Of a stretch of 64,000 nt of DNA, positions 23,278 through 36,700 are shown in pieces. The notes under the pieces were generated by a model. The model searched no databases. It worked only from the letters and a program-made list of their open reading frames with translations, and had not been told where the DNA came from. The translations under genes and the position numbers were made by a program. Position 1 is the first letter of the stretch; each line of letters begins with the position of its first letter. The DNA is from Amphibalanus amphitrite (taxonomy: Eukaryota; Arthropoda; Thecostraca; Balanomorpha; Balanidae). The DNA is taken from NCBI RefSeq assembly GCF_019059575.1, contig NW_024881540.1:1426001-1490000 (forward strand), given 5' to 3'.

Positions 23278-26200
23278 GCTGCGCCGACCGGTGGGGAGGG
23301 GCGGGACGAGTCGATGGGGTTGCTGTGGTGCAGGGGAGAACAGTGCTTTGCAGTGGAATATAATGAAGTACAGTGGGGTGGAGGATACACTGCAGTGGTG
23401 AAGTGCAGTCAGTGAAGACAGTGTGGATACGCGGTGGAGAGGAGTGGAGTGAAGTCAGATGTGAAGTAAAATGGAGTGTAGTCATTTGCAGTCGATCTGT
23501 CTATTAATGGAGTCAGTTCGGCAGTGCGCGGTGGGGCGGCTGCTATTCGCGTGTTAGTGGTGGCGGTCTGTGGTAGTTACCGCTCTGCTGTGTGTCCCCG
23601 AGGCCCGACCCTGTCCGTGTGTATTGTGTGTGTCTCTCTGCGGGCGGTCCAACCCGGAGGGCGGGTCCGGATGGGCGGCCGCTCCAGCTGGTCTGTGATA
23701 CGTCCGGCGCGCGCCACGCGGCTGTGCTCCTCCAATGACTAACAACGTGACGCCGTCGGCGGGGTGGGTGGGTGCTGGGTGTAACCGGGCAGTCTGCTAC
23801 CGCGGGGGCGGGCTGACTGAGGAACGCGGGGTGAGTGGGGGGAGGGGCTGTGGTGTCCTCCTCTGATGTGTGACCCCTCGGTCTGACCAGGGTCGCGGGC
23901 ATTGTCTGACCTGACGCCGCGGTTCCGACTGAGTGACCTAAGAGCGCACCGAGGCCGCGGTTTGTGAACCGATGTGACGTCGTAACGCGTGGCCAACATA
24001 ATGAGCTACCAGGGAATCTGAAGCTATTGCTGAAATGTGCAATCTCATATTTTGATCCAACTGTGTATTGACAACTGTTGCCACGCGAGATTGCAGAGAC
24101 CCTATGAACCATACCCGGTTCCACAACATAGAACATATTTTACAGGGTGTATTTTATCTTTGTCAACTGGAAAAGTGTCTTGCATGCTTTTACTAGCTCG
24201 CTAAGTATTTACGTTGGACTTGCTTCGCTAATTTCTGTCTTTTCTAAGCTAAGCTTTTCCTTTTTCATTTTACTGCATAATGTTCCCTCCTTTCACAGCT
24301 GATCTCTCTTGTCACAATATGCACGCCGGAGGAATTATCACTGTGATATTTCGCCCGCAAATCATGCTTAGTTCTGCTTTGTCGGGTAGATGGATATTGG
24401 GCGTGCCCGTCCAGACACGTTTTGTTTAGTTGTATTCGGGGCATGAACAATAAACTGATTTGTCGGCTCATCTGTCATTGCTCGACTTCATATCCTCAGT
24501 TGTCATTGTCTTGGGTTAGGGCGTACTGCATCTTGGGGTCCAGGCGTCCTATGTAGTTGTACGTACCTACTACCTGCATTTTCTTACTTGTGAATGGGTC
24601 ATCACCGTCAAACTGATGCTGTAGTGCACGTTACTGGTCTATTCGAATTCGAACATCGCTGCCGCACCCCCTGGTTCGACTTTGTGGAAATTGCGACAAT
24701 GATTGCTTTTGTGGTACCATTCAATCAAGGAATAAAGGACTGACATTTCCAAAGCAATTTCTTACAATTAGTATTCTCATTTTTGTTCCGATGGGTGAAG
24801 CCTCTTCGGTCTAATAGAGTTCCGCCGACCGCCATCATGATGCGCCGCCTTGGCCGAGACCACCCTTACGGCCCTTTATTACATAGGTGGGACTTTGTGC
24901 CGAGCTGGAGGTGCCCGGGCACAACAAATCCGCAGCCGCCCTAGCTGTGACCTTGACCTCCGCCGTCTGTTGCGGCTCCGAAGCCAAGCCGGCGTGGAAT
25001 TCAATGGGGAGCTCCAGCTCGGGCACCCCTAGCTCAGCACAAATTTCCACCGGCACCAGTATGCATAATGCCTATATACCAAGTGACAACCAACAGAGAC
25101 CTGCCTGCCCGTGGTGACGACTGACGACCTGCTCGTGGTGACAAGTGACGACCAACAGAGCACCCAGCCGCTCTAAACGGGGACCCCCTCCGCACGTGAA
25201 CCAGCACCTGAGGAGCAGTCCTATACCTTGGATGGCGTTAGAGTTGGGGTCTATAGGTTGGGCCTTGGAGTCTGTAGATGACCTTGGTCCTACTCCTAGG
25301 ACTGTTCTATATACTCTTCCTAGGGGCTCCGCGACGGAGGAAGAGGGGTCGCAGTGTCCGGATCGCCCAACCCGGGATAATAATATGCAGACACTCGCAC
25401 AGACACTCACTCGCATATAGTGCTCATATTTAGTGGTTGCGTTCTACAAAGAAAGCGGCACATACGCCTCTCTTCGCCACATTTGCCGCCTGCTGGATCA
25501 GTGTAAATTTATTTGTAGTCGATATAACGCTTCAGCTAGCGACAAAAATGTTGAATGTGAGAAATCTTTAAATATCTCTAGAAAACTTCAAAGTGCCTCA
25601 ACATTTTCTATCAATTTATTTTTATTGAGCGCCCCAACTATAAAAATATGGTTCTAAATAATTGTGCAATGTCAAACGACTGAACAAAACAAATCTTCAA
25701 AAGAGATACAGATTTTTGCAATCATATTTGCAATGCTTACCTCTAGAATACAGAGACCTATTTTAAAAAAGTCTTCAACTTGTATTCTCAAGGCTGCCAA
25801 AGTAATTTTCTGGCTAGCGCTGTTGATTGTTGAGTAGTTTTCTATTGCCTTGATTGTTGAGAAATAGGAGGAGAAAGAGAAGGGAGACTGAAAACATGAG
25901 CAAAATATTTGGATTTTAAACTGGAATTGTGAAAAGAGATGCACTTCGTTGATGTGAGGAGGTAATTTTTGCTTAACTTTTTTCATAAATGAGTAGGTAT
26001 CAGTGGGCAAGTATATATTGTAAGACGGATAGTTCAACAACATGCGGGTGGACGCGTTTCGTCAGACTTTCAAGTTTCAACACCCCTTTCAGAAATAGAA
26101 ACAATAAAATCAGAGGGCTGTTCATGGGCCCTGTATGTGGTAGGACCATACACAGGCTCCAGGCTCTGCTCACTGCGTCCCTATGTCATCCTTCTGCCAC

Positions 26201-26826
26201 TGTACATAGTGACCGCGGACCGCTGCAGTCGTTTGGGGCCGGCCACAGCGTTGGCTGGCTGTGTGCAAGTCACACGACTGCCCATCCCCTACCCCCATGC
26301 CTGCTGTCAACACTGCACACACAACACTCAGAGCAGTTTGCAGTGCCCGCGAACAGCCCAGTATCAATTTAAGCTAATTGATACTTGTTGCAAAAAATAT
26401 AGATCAAATCATGTCAAATTATAGCTTGACAATCATGACATATTTTTTGTCTTTTTTTAGTACAGAACAATAAGAAAAGATGCCTGCCTGCTGGTTGAAA
26501 TAGGTGCTTATTTACTGGTTTTTAACAAGTTGCCTTGCCTGGTCATAGCTCAATTCTTGGCAAGTAAGATATTTTCTCTGTAATAATGAGCAATGGCATT
26601 TTACAATTCATCACTCAAAAGCTAGATGCTAAATGATTTTATGTGATTTCACTCAGGTGGATGGTTGTGCTCCCATAATTGTGCAACACATTTCCACAGC
26701 TTGGCCATGAAGCTGGCAGCCCTCACTGATTGGCATCACTGCTGATTGAGAGCTGAGTGTGTCACAGCTACTCTGCTTCCTTTGGATCTGGGAGCTGCCC
26801 ACTGAACCCACTAGAATCTCGGCACC
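23278..26826. other. Intergenic region between C5-epimerase and ACK kinase
   Basis: The start is the presumed 3' untranslated region of the epimerase, with a GCAGTGG-rich stretch at 23330-23420. Candidate polyadenylation signals AATAAA lie at 24449-24454 and 24731-24736. From about 24830 to 25170 there is a degenerate direct repeat (GTGGTGAC-GACTGACGACC and GTGGTGACAAGTGACGACC). No coding exon is supported. The sequence just before 26827 should hold the ACK promoter or 5' leader, but no clear core motif was seen. Confidence 0.5.
24449..24454 (+). terminator. Candidate polyadenylation signal of C5-epimerase
   Basis: AATAAA about 1.17 kb after the epimerase stop codon; a second AATAAA is at 24731. 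Which one is used, if either, cannot be told from sequence alone. Confidence 0.3.
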
Positions 26827-29800
26827 ATGTCGTTCCGTGGCCCGGGCCTGTACGAGTTCCTCACTGAAGCTGAGCTCCAGCAGTACTACAACCACTTCAA
26901 GAATGATCTGAAGGTGAGATCTCAGGGTTGCTGAGATGTGTGCAGTCAGCTGGCAGCTTAGAAAGTTACAACTTCTGGTAGATGACAGTTATGTGCATTT
27001 TACCCTTCCTATCCATTAGGTATCTTCTGGTTATCAGGATTTATTCAAGACAAAAGAGCATGTAGGTCACACACTCATTGGTCTTGGCAATGTGAAGTCT
27101 AGCTGTCTAATGTGTTTTATCAGGTAATTAGTGCCCTGTTGTCAATGCAGTCAATTAGTGCAGTCAGCACTAACCAAATAACCCAGGCAATTTGAAGAGA
27201 CAATGATATTACATACCATATTTGAATGACTAATATGTTTGTATTCCTATTCACTGAACCACTGAATACCACATCACTTTTCTCAAAACACTCATTCATA
27301 TGGCATCATACCTACCTACTGATGCATGTTTGTTACTCATTGTCGCCGATTCCCTAAATCCTTCCACTTTCTTTGTCTTTTGTCTTCTGTGTGAGTTGTT
27401 ACCTATAGTAGGTAATTAGGTACTCAACATTTTCCAGCATTTGTTCACTGATTACCAATGGCCTTGCTTTGACTCACAGGTGCAGAACGTCCCACAAATC
27501 AAATGGGTGACAGATGAGGATCTTGTCACCATGGGCCTGTCGAAGCCCGAAATTCGACGGCTGAAGAAGTTCTTCAGCAAGTACTGCCCTCAAAACTATC
27601 TCTCCAAAATGAAAAGGGTAAGCAATAACTGCATCAGAGAGCCTGTGGCTATTCACATTCATTTGATTTCTATGTTTGTAAGGGGAGTGGATTACGTGAC
27701 GACGAAAAAATAGAGGCTCCAACTGTAAAAATTGTCTTTAATAAAGTGCCAAAGTATTCTGAACTCACATTTCTTCAATGTCAATGAAGCTCATATGTTG
27801 TCATTCATATACAGATTGACTTACTGTCACTGAGTATAATATATTTTGGTATTGTTTGCGACGATATCATCCGCTCTGTCACCCCGGCAGAAGCTGCTGG
27901 GCCGGCGGGACGACGAGCTGCCAGAGCCGGCGCTCGTGCCCGACGACTCACCCTCCCGCCAGCGGCACGCCATCAAAATGCCCAAACACATCATACCGGC
28001 CGACGCCATTGTCGTCAACAAGGAGCTCGGCACCGGGGAGTTCGGCGTGGTGCAGCAGGGCGTTTGGACCAACGAGGAGGGGCACAGGGTGAGCGCTCGG
28101 AACGTTCAGGCTTCAGGCGCTTTGCTCGTGTTGGTGTGCGTGGCCATAGCGGTGATTCATGGTTGTTATTGCTATCGGAAACGAAGCCGTTTTTCGAAAA
28201 GATGCGTGGAGCTATGATGATAATTAGGTACGTCAACAAAGATAAATTGGCCAGCTCCCTGGTTAGGTTTTGCACTGTTTAAATGACATAATATCAATGT
28301 ATTAGGAGGATCGGAGAGTGAAATGGTGTTTATTTTAGCTATGGACTGGAGCAACACTAGCCTGCACCCATATGTGTGATGTATGATGTGAGTGTTATTG
28401 TGGTTTTGCCGATGTCTCGCCTTATTGAGCGGCAGGGCCTGACAGCGGCAGCTGTTCGGACTTTGTATCGCTAGCTCGGGCTGCCCGACGCCGAACCATC
28501 CCTTCTTCCGCTGACCGTTCCGCCGTCACCTCGCACAGATTCAGGTGGCCATCAAGTGTCTGAGCAAGCAGCGGATGCAGTCCAACCCGACCGAGTTCCT
28601 CAAGGAGGCGACCATCATGCACAACATCGAGCACGAACACATCGTGCGCCTGTACGGTGTGGTGCTGGACACCAACGCCCTGATGCTGGTAAGCTGATAC
28701 GTGCGGGCGAGCGACTGGCTGTGTGTGCCGACTGCCCGGCCTGTCATACCTCTAATGGCTCTGAACGAGCATGTGGTGTATAGTTGATGGTGAAGTTGGT
28801 GACTTTTTCAGTCCGACGCTTAGATTGTGTAGAACACTATTGACGCATTGAACGCCGACAGTCATAAGTAGTGAGCTCCGGTGCAATGCCGATTTTTAAT
28901 TTGTTCTGTATTACGGTTGAGAATCGGGAATTGGGATTAGAAATACCTACGTAACTGGAACGAAACAAAGCAGTCCGCGGTAAAACATGCTATCGCACTG
29001 CTCTGCTCTTTGACCGTGACATCCGCGCTACCTGACCTGTTCCCTGACCTATTATTTGTCCCGCCCCATTCCAGGTGACTGAGCTGGCTCCTCTACGCTC
29101 GCTGCTCGAGTGTCTGAAGGAGCCGAACCTGCGGGCCAGCTTCCCGGTGTTGACGCTTTGCGGGTTCGCCATCCAGATCTGTGACGGCATGCAGTACCTA
29201 GAGTCGAAACGGCTTATTCACAGGTGGGAAGGGGAAGCCGGCGATTGGAGTGAAGGAGGGACACACTTGATACTGCCGCCGTGCTGTTTTGCCTCTCGGC
29301 ACAAAAAAAAAAAACTAACGTCTAACCTGGCATATCTCAGTTAAAGCGATTGCTGGTTTCATATCTATGATCTCTTGACATGTCAATTGAAAAAAAAAAT
29401 CAGATGTGTCACAATACCAGATGTTAAACTAGTGTTCTGTCCGTTTTTTGTGGGAACCATATACTACAAGAAACGGTACGGCGTTTGTACACCCCCTTTC
29501 CCCATCTAATTCACTCAACTTTTACGCTGTTTTCAGAGATCTGGCGGCGCGAAATATCCTCGTTTTCTCAAAGAACACTATCAAAATTTCCGACTTCGGC
29601 CTGTCGCGGATGCTGGGAGTCGGAAAGGATTATTATCAAACCAATTTCAACGTCAACCTGAAGTTGCCCATCGCCTGGTAAGCACTTTTCCGGCAACGGT
29701 TAACTACGTAACACTGAAACTGAATGGCGGCTGAATCGCATTGTTTGGCTTGTCATGACAGCCATCAGCTAGTATGTGTCATGTCCTTGCTCGTGAAGGA

Positions 29801-30704
29801 CGCATATGCTCTTTTTTGCTAATTAAGTTTACCCCTTGTCACTTTTATCTATCGTTATCAAATGCAGTATTGGAACGTTGTCAAAACAAAATGCAGAAAA
29901 ATATACCTACTGACCTCGCTCTGCCCGTCACGAGGTGTGCGCCCGAGTGCATCAACTACCTGCGCTTCACGTCGTCCAGCGACGTCTGGGCCTACGGCGT
30001 GACGCTGTGGGAGATGTTCAGCTACGGCTTCCAGCCGTGGGCCGCGCTCACCGGACAGCAGATCCTCGAGGCCATCGACGAGCCCAACTTTCAGGTACGC
30101 TCGCACCGGGGTCTTTGTTGACTGACCGAACGATTTTGCCCTACATAGGCCTCGCATATTAAACCTGAATGCCGGTCGAACGTTTGCTCACTCGATTTTC
30201 GTCCTCCCAGCGCTGTTTAGTGCTTACCGTGCCATCAGCGTTGTCACGAGCATCGCCTGCTATTTTTCCATCGTTCCCCGCGTTGTCTTCTTCTAAGATG
30301 ATTTTACCCGAGCATTCCCTCACTCTCCCCCCCCCCTTCCTCATAGCAGCGCGAATTGCATCTAAGTCGATATGTCCGTTAGCTCTTATTCATGTCAGAG
30401 AGGTCAGCGCTCACCATTCTCTCCTTACCCCAACGGCTGCTGGTCCTGGCTAACTGATACTGTAATTTGTCCGGCTTTGGCGTGGTGGATTGGCGACGAG
30501 CTTTATGTACTTGTGTGCTTCTCCGTATGTGTGCCTCGTCCGACGCAGTGGTCTAGCTGTAACCTAGCTACCTGCCACCCCTGACAGCGTCTGGAGCAGC
30601 CGGACACCTGTCCGAAGGACTGCTACAACCTGATGCTCAAGTGTTGGCAGCACGACCCCAACAAGCGGCCCAACTTCCACGAGCTGGCACAACTACTACC
30701 GGAG
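26827..30704 (+). other. ACK SAM-like and kinase-domain exons 1-8
   Basis: Residues about 8-65 ([17 protein letters not shown] to IRRLKKFF) form the N-terminal SAM-like domain. The kinase domain runs from about 110 to 380: glycine loop LGTGEFGVV (121-129), VAIK lysine (Lys147), helix C Glu164 in [16 protein letters not shown] (240-247), DFGLSR (260-265), a DYY pair in the activation loop (272-274) where ACK1 carries its autophosphorylated tyrosine, then IAWCAPE and [18 protein letters not shown]. All catalytic residues are intact, so an active kinase is expected. Confidence 0.93.
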
Positions 30705-33700
30705 GTGAGTTGGGTGTCTGTCGGGAAGTTCGGCTAACGGGAGCAGGTGCGATTGGGATTATTGTACTGTTTAGAAGCACCGGCTGCCACGGGGAGAAGG
30801 GAGGGGTGACTGTAGGCCTGTCGTGATGTGGGTGGAGTCAGTGCTTTAGTGGACTCTGCTCTTAATTGCTCAGTATATGTGTTGTATTTGCGCTGAATTG
30901 ACCACATAGTTACTTCCGCCATATGTCAATTACGCATGCTAACCCGCTCCCTGCCACTATGAGCCATCCCTCCGTCCTGTGAAACTGACGCACCTATGTG
31001 TCCGCCCCGCAGTGTAAGCCGGAACAGGTGCAGGCGGTACAGTCGGCCGGCAGTGAGCCCACATCACCCACCAAACGCGACCGGCTTCAGTACGAGGTCG
31101 GCGACGTCGTCACCGTACTGGACAAACGGTACGTATGTAACGGGCTGGCTGGACGGATGGAGAAGGAATCAGGAATAGGCTCAAATATGTTGCCCGAATT
31201 GGGCCAACGCGACGGTCAGTCCGTTGTCAGTAGTCAATAACTGGAGTAGGCTCTGCGAAGTATGTCTTCTACATAGATCGAAATGTAGATGCTGATATAC
31301 TTATGCAGTCAGATACGGCTATAGAAGCTACGTTCATCACGAAACTGATTGTAGTATTTAAAGTGGATATTATTTAGTGTCCATGAATCTGTCGTATGAC
31401 TGGCTCTGGCCCCGGACAGTGATTGTTGTATCCACGCTGTGATTACCAGCGGCGTCATGGATCAGCGTGGATAGACTGCAGTAATGCCGTGACCGTCCCG
31501 TCCCCTCGACAGCCCGGTGGCAGACCACCCCAACCTGTGGAAGGGTGTCACGGCCTCCGGCAAGACGGGCCTGTTCAACCCGTCCCACTTCGTGGCCTAC
31601 TTGGGCAGCAACCTGCCCTCCAGCACCAGCAGCCAGGCCAGCCAGCCGTTCAGCCGCGGAGGTGGGTGAGGCGTGGATACACTGGCTGCCGCTGTCTCGG
31701 TTCTGAAAGTCACAGAGACACGCTTGTTCTAGCTCAGTTTTGTAGCCTAACTATTTTTAGGATCATATTTTTAAGTGACGTTTTAATCTGAAAGCAATGA
31801 ATTTTGAGTTAATTTTGACGAACCCGAGACATTCCATGATAAAATGGTTTGCATTGATTATGCATGACTGTATCTTTTTTTCTTCGCCCCTCTCCATTCT
31901 TTACTCCTTCCCTCCCTCCCTCCCGATTATGCCTATGTGGCCTCCTCATCTCCCTCTCTCCCCGCCCGCTGCGCCCCTCAGAGGCCAAGGCGGCCTACTC
32001 GTCCAAACGTCGTCTGAAGCCGGAGATGATCTCGGCACCCCAGGACGACCTCAAACATACGGGCCATGTTGGCATGGACGGCACACACTTCGGCGACGTC
32101 AGCTTCCTCGGAGACAAGGTGAGAGCTGGGTCGGGCTAGGCAGGCTTCCCAACAGTCGTAGTGAGGATAGTGTGTCAATCGGATATCTGTGTTTCGGTAA
32201 AGGTTACTTGGAGGGAATGAATTACCGTGTAGGCTGACTCTTATCGTTGAGATTGCAATTATTGAGCCTGAAACCAAACAGGTATAGCGTCATTACTGTG
32301 AAAAGGTTGAAAAAAGCAACGTTTTTGCACATCACGCCTCTATCAACGATTCCTACAACTGTCGACGTTGAACTTATTCAGTGGTGTCGGTTTGGGAGCG
32401 ATATGTCCTGAGAGCCGGCCTCTGCCAAGGCGTGGTGCTTCACGGGACAATGCCCTCAGCAGAGTTCGTGTGGCAATGTCCGGCGGTGCCGCATGCTGCC
32501 CAAATCGGGCGGATTGGGGCCGGCCGGGGCAGCGGCACTGTCCTATAGCTCCACGCCGATCGCGGCCCGGTCCATTTCGCCTATCAGACCGAACCGATCG
32601 GTCCACCCCGATCGCCGCGCAGATTGATGGTCGGATATGCTGCTCGCTACTGGAAACATAGGCCATAGACGGCCCGAGCCGGCGGATGATCGCACTTTTA
32701 CCGTGGGACCATGGTCGGGTATCGCAGATATCTGATACTGTACTGATCGCAGGGTTTGGAGACAGCGACAGGAAATTCAGCCCGCTTCAGACAAGCTCTA
32801 AAACCTTAGCTGAAACTTATGTGCATGTGCTGATGCGCGCTGTCATGTGACGTTTATAGGAACATAGGAAGTATCGAAGGTAGTTAGCCGTAAGTAACTA
32901 CATAGGTGTTACTTTGGAGTTGTTTCCTTACCGCATTTTACTTGTATCCCTAGATGTCTCGTAAGAAATAGCTTTCACGAATGCCGACAGCTCCAGGTGT
33001 CCTGCTGTCAGCATCTTAAATACCCCATTCTCCAAATGGTCTGTGTCTAAACTCTCACTCGTTCGTGTCCCTGCATTGTCCGCATCTCACTTCTCCAATG
33101 TCTCCACAGACTTCATATCTCACTTCCCATTGCACCCACTACCTGTGTCTCACTTCCCCCATACCCCTTCTGTCTCTATCGTCAGTATCAGCAGCTGCCT
33201 CGTCAGGTGGTCAGCCCGTACAAGCCCCAGGACGACCTGCGCGCCTCCCTGCTGACCCGCGCTGGCTCAGACGTGTCCGACCGTGCCCCGCTGCTGGCGG
33301 CGAGCTCCTCCGACCCGGCAGTGCGCGGCGCAGGACCGGCCGAGGGTGAGTGGACCGGGTGAGGGGTGGGGATAAGGCACAGCTAAAGCGGGTCTGGCAA
33401 TATAACAGGGGACTAGGGGACCTCAAACTGTGAAGGGTACGGGACTAGGTACTGGGTAGATCGGTATAGGACTAGGTGAAGGGTAGGGAACTGGGAGAGA
33501 AGCACAGGACTAGGTGAGGTGGAGGGAACTGGGAGAGAAGCACAGGACTAGCCTACTAGTTAGGTGGAGGGTGAGGGACGACTGAGGGTTAGGGGGACCG
33601 GGCGAGAGACTAGGAACCGCGTGAAAGGGTAGGGGAACTGCGTGAAGGAGGGAGAGACTAGGTAAAGGGTAGGAGACAGAAAAGAGGATAGGAGGCTGAC

Positions 33701-36700
33701 TGAGAGATGCCGAACCAGGTGAGGAGGATTGCCGAATTGAGGGGCATGGAGACTTATAGGAGAGGGGGCAGGGGACCAGGATGTGTAAGGGTGGAGGATA
33801 TCGGGTAAGGGGAAGGGGCCGGGTATAGAACGAAGTAAGCGTGTTTCTGGACCAAATGGGGACGTGCTATGTGCAGCTGGTGAGGGATACCATAGCTTAT
33901 CGGTTACGCCTTGTTATTTCCAGTAATTGATGATTCTTGGCGCATTTCGGTCGATTTGTGAAAAAACGAGCTATTTTTCCCCGCAGTATCGTCTGTATCT
34001 GTCCTGCCTTGTGTATCACCAGAGAGCGTACAAGATCGGGCAATCAGAACACAATTATGGTAGACGTTAGCTCACTTTTAATGTTGTAACGAGTATGGGG
34101 CATGCTATCGGTGTGTCAACACGGAACCCGATGTGTGTTTTATGGTTCGCTGGGTCATATTAATTAGCGAGCAGGCAGCATTGCCTGCTGAGGTATGGGA
34201 AATATTTCGGCAGAACTCCGACTGCGGTCTTTTATAATGGAATGACTTGTCACGGTGCACTTAACCAGGTTGTCATGTCTGTTTCAATTGAAGCTTCGTG
34301 TCCTGAGTGTTCCAATGTAGACTCCGTGTCCTTACCGTTTTGATAAGGGTCTCGTGTCCTGCCTGTTCCATTAGGATTTTAAGTCAGTCTGCAATGTAAT
34401 GCACAAACGAAGTTCGTGAATGGCTCGCCGTATAGATCATTGCCACTTGTTAGTATCAGCACAAGTAGCGCAAACATGCACACTTTTCATAGCATACCGA
34501 CAATGTGACACATGTTTAGCATGCTGCTGCTAGCTGTAGCACTCCCCCATAATAGTCTTGGATGTCTTTCCGTGCCATGTCTTCTGACAATTTGGTGCTG
34601 GTCTTCAGTTGGCTCAATTCGCTGAGTTGTTCTGCTTCCTCGCACCATCTTCCAAGTTCCAATAGTGGGGACCATCCCGACCACGCAAATGGTTGAACAG
34701 CTCCAGTTGAAGCAACAGTTGAAGTAGTGGTCATCGGCTCCTAGCAACCGTCGCCATCGCTGAGCCCCCTACACCCTAGCGACAACTCGTGGACGGGGGT
34801 GGGGACAAGCCATTGTTTGGGCTGCTCGAAATGCTCAGTGGAGGTTCGCCGTTAGGCTGATGAAATGAGCGGCATGTCGCCAATTTTTTCGCTGCCGTCC
34901 GACCAAAATTGCCGGCTGTCCTGCCGCCGACGGTGGTCAGCCTCGGCACGAATGAATGAGCCACCTGTGCTGAGTGAATGGAGCGTCGGTCGGCCGGCCG
35001 CCGCTATATCGGGCCGACGGTGCTGGTACTTCTTATCAGATAGCCGGAGCGGGCGGCTCATACATTGAAACAGCAGAGCGCCACAGACGGCGACAGTCCT
35101 TTCCCATGCCCTGTCTGGTCCCTGGTCCATCGCCCAGGCTTTGCCCGTTCGATGTCTTTGACTTTGGTCCTTCCCTCGCACATGTACGCGCTTTCCCTGG
35201 TCCCTGCAGTGTCTATGCCACTCTTCTATCCGACGCCACTCTCAGGCCCCGCCTGTTCCCCGTCCGCCCGTTTCCTCCCCCCCCACTCTTCCCTATTAGT
35301 TCCTCATCTTTCCCCTTCGTCGCATATCCGCGTCGCCTCTTCCCGGTGGGCCCTGGATAGCCACTCTCGATGATTATTTATTGTTATCTCCCAGAAGACC
35401 ACCGCCGACACCACGCCCGCCAGGTGTGCGCGTCCTCTGGGCAGGGAGGGGCGAGGGGTCATACGGTGGTACCACTTCTGGTCAAGGGTCGCGCACGTGC
35501 TAATGGTGTGTACATGTATTTATCGCGCCGGTCCTGGCCTCCTCTCCTTATCGTCTATTCGTGCTGACGTAAGTGGGCTGGTGTTGCCTAGAGGTTCCGG
35601 GGCTTGGCTTTGTTGCTAGGCAGCTGACACAATAGAAACAGTAGTCGTATTGCGATCGTAATGTGCTATTTTTGCAGCGCCTTTCCAGGTGAGAATAAGT
35701 TTATGCTACAGTTTTCCCAGTGTCCGTTTAATCAGATATATTCTGCAACCTGTGAGTGTAATTTTATTGCCTTCGTCCGCTTTCCTGTAATCCAAGATTC
35801 TCTCGCTCTGGTATCTTCCACTGAAATCGTTCGTTTGTCTTTCTCTGCATAAGTAGTTGCCTTATGATGCGCTTTCGGGTTGAAGATGTGCAATGCGTTA
35901 CCATTGTTGTCAAGCTTCTGTTGTGTAATGACAATCAAATCAGCGAACGTTTTACGCAAAGCTGCTCACTGCCGATTGCCCTTTGAGTCGCTCCGGCCCC
36001 GTTATACAGATCATTGCTGCGGCGGCGCAGCAGTTTTGTAGCGGCCGTTTTCCCGAGGCCGCGGTCAAGTCGACTGGCAGCGGTGCGGCTCATGTAAACC
36101 AGTGAGCGATGGACAGGATACCGATCGATTGATCGGTCCACCGTATCGGAAAGGAAACCTCCGCCCGGCGCTGCTACTGTTTGCAGGGTGCGGGCGTCAT
36201 TTGGTGGCCATTTGGTGGGATTAGCCGCTGATCGGTGCCACAGTTGGACTGATGGTGGTTCCCCGACCGGACTGTGAGCCTCTAACGGACCGGGCCGACC
36301 ATCTGGCCATCCGGGATAGAGAAGTTCATGCGTTAGCGGGCGACAGAATACAAATCCCTGCCATTGATGAGGAAAAGACGGAAGGACGGAATCAGCAAAC
36401 GAGCCCTGATTGGTGGAAACAGAACTGCGACTTCGCCAGTTGGCAATGGAAGGCGTTTGTCGATCCCTGCCGTTGGCGCGGCATGGCGTGGCTTATGACA
36501 ATCCTGTCTCTATGGCAAACGCTTTCTGTTGACCAAGGCGTGAACCTTTGGACATTTAGTTCGCCAGACCTACAAGTACACATAGAGCAGGACGCCTTCT
36601 GTCGGCGATTCCTTGCAATAATAGAATGCAATGTGCGTCGGCGAAGAAGCTCGTTGTTGGGCGTCATACTGCAGCGCTAGTACAGAAGAGACTGATGTGC

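Noticed and set aside
36252-36680. 142-codon + strand frame in an ACK intron
   Set aside because: No domain or phase-compatible splice sites link it to ACK; judged chance.
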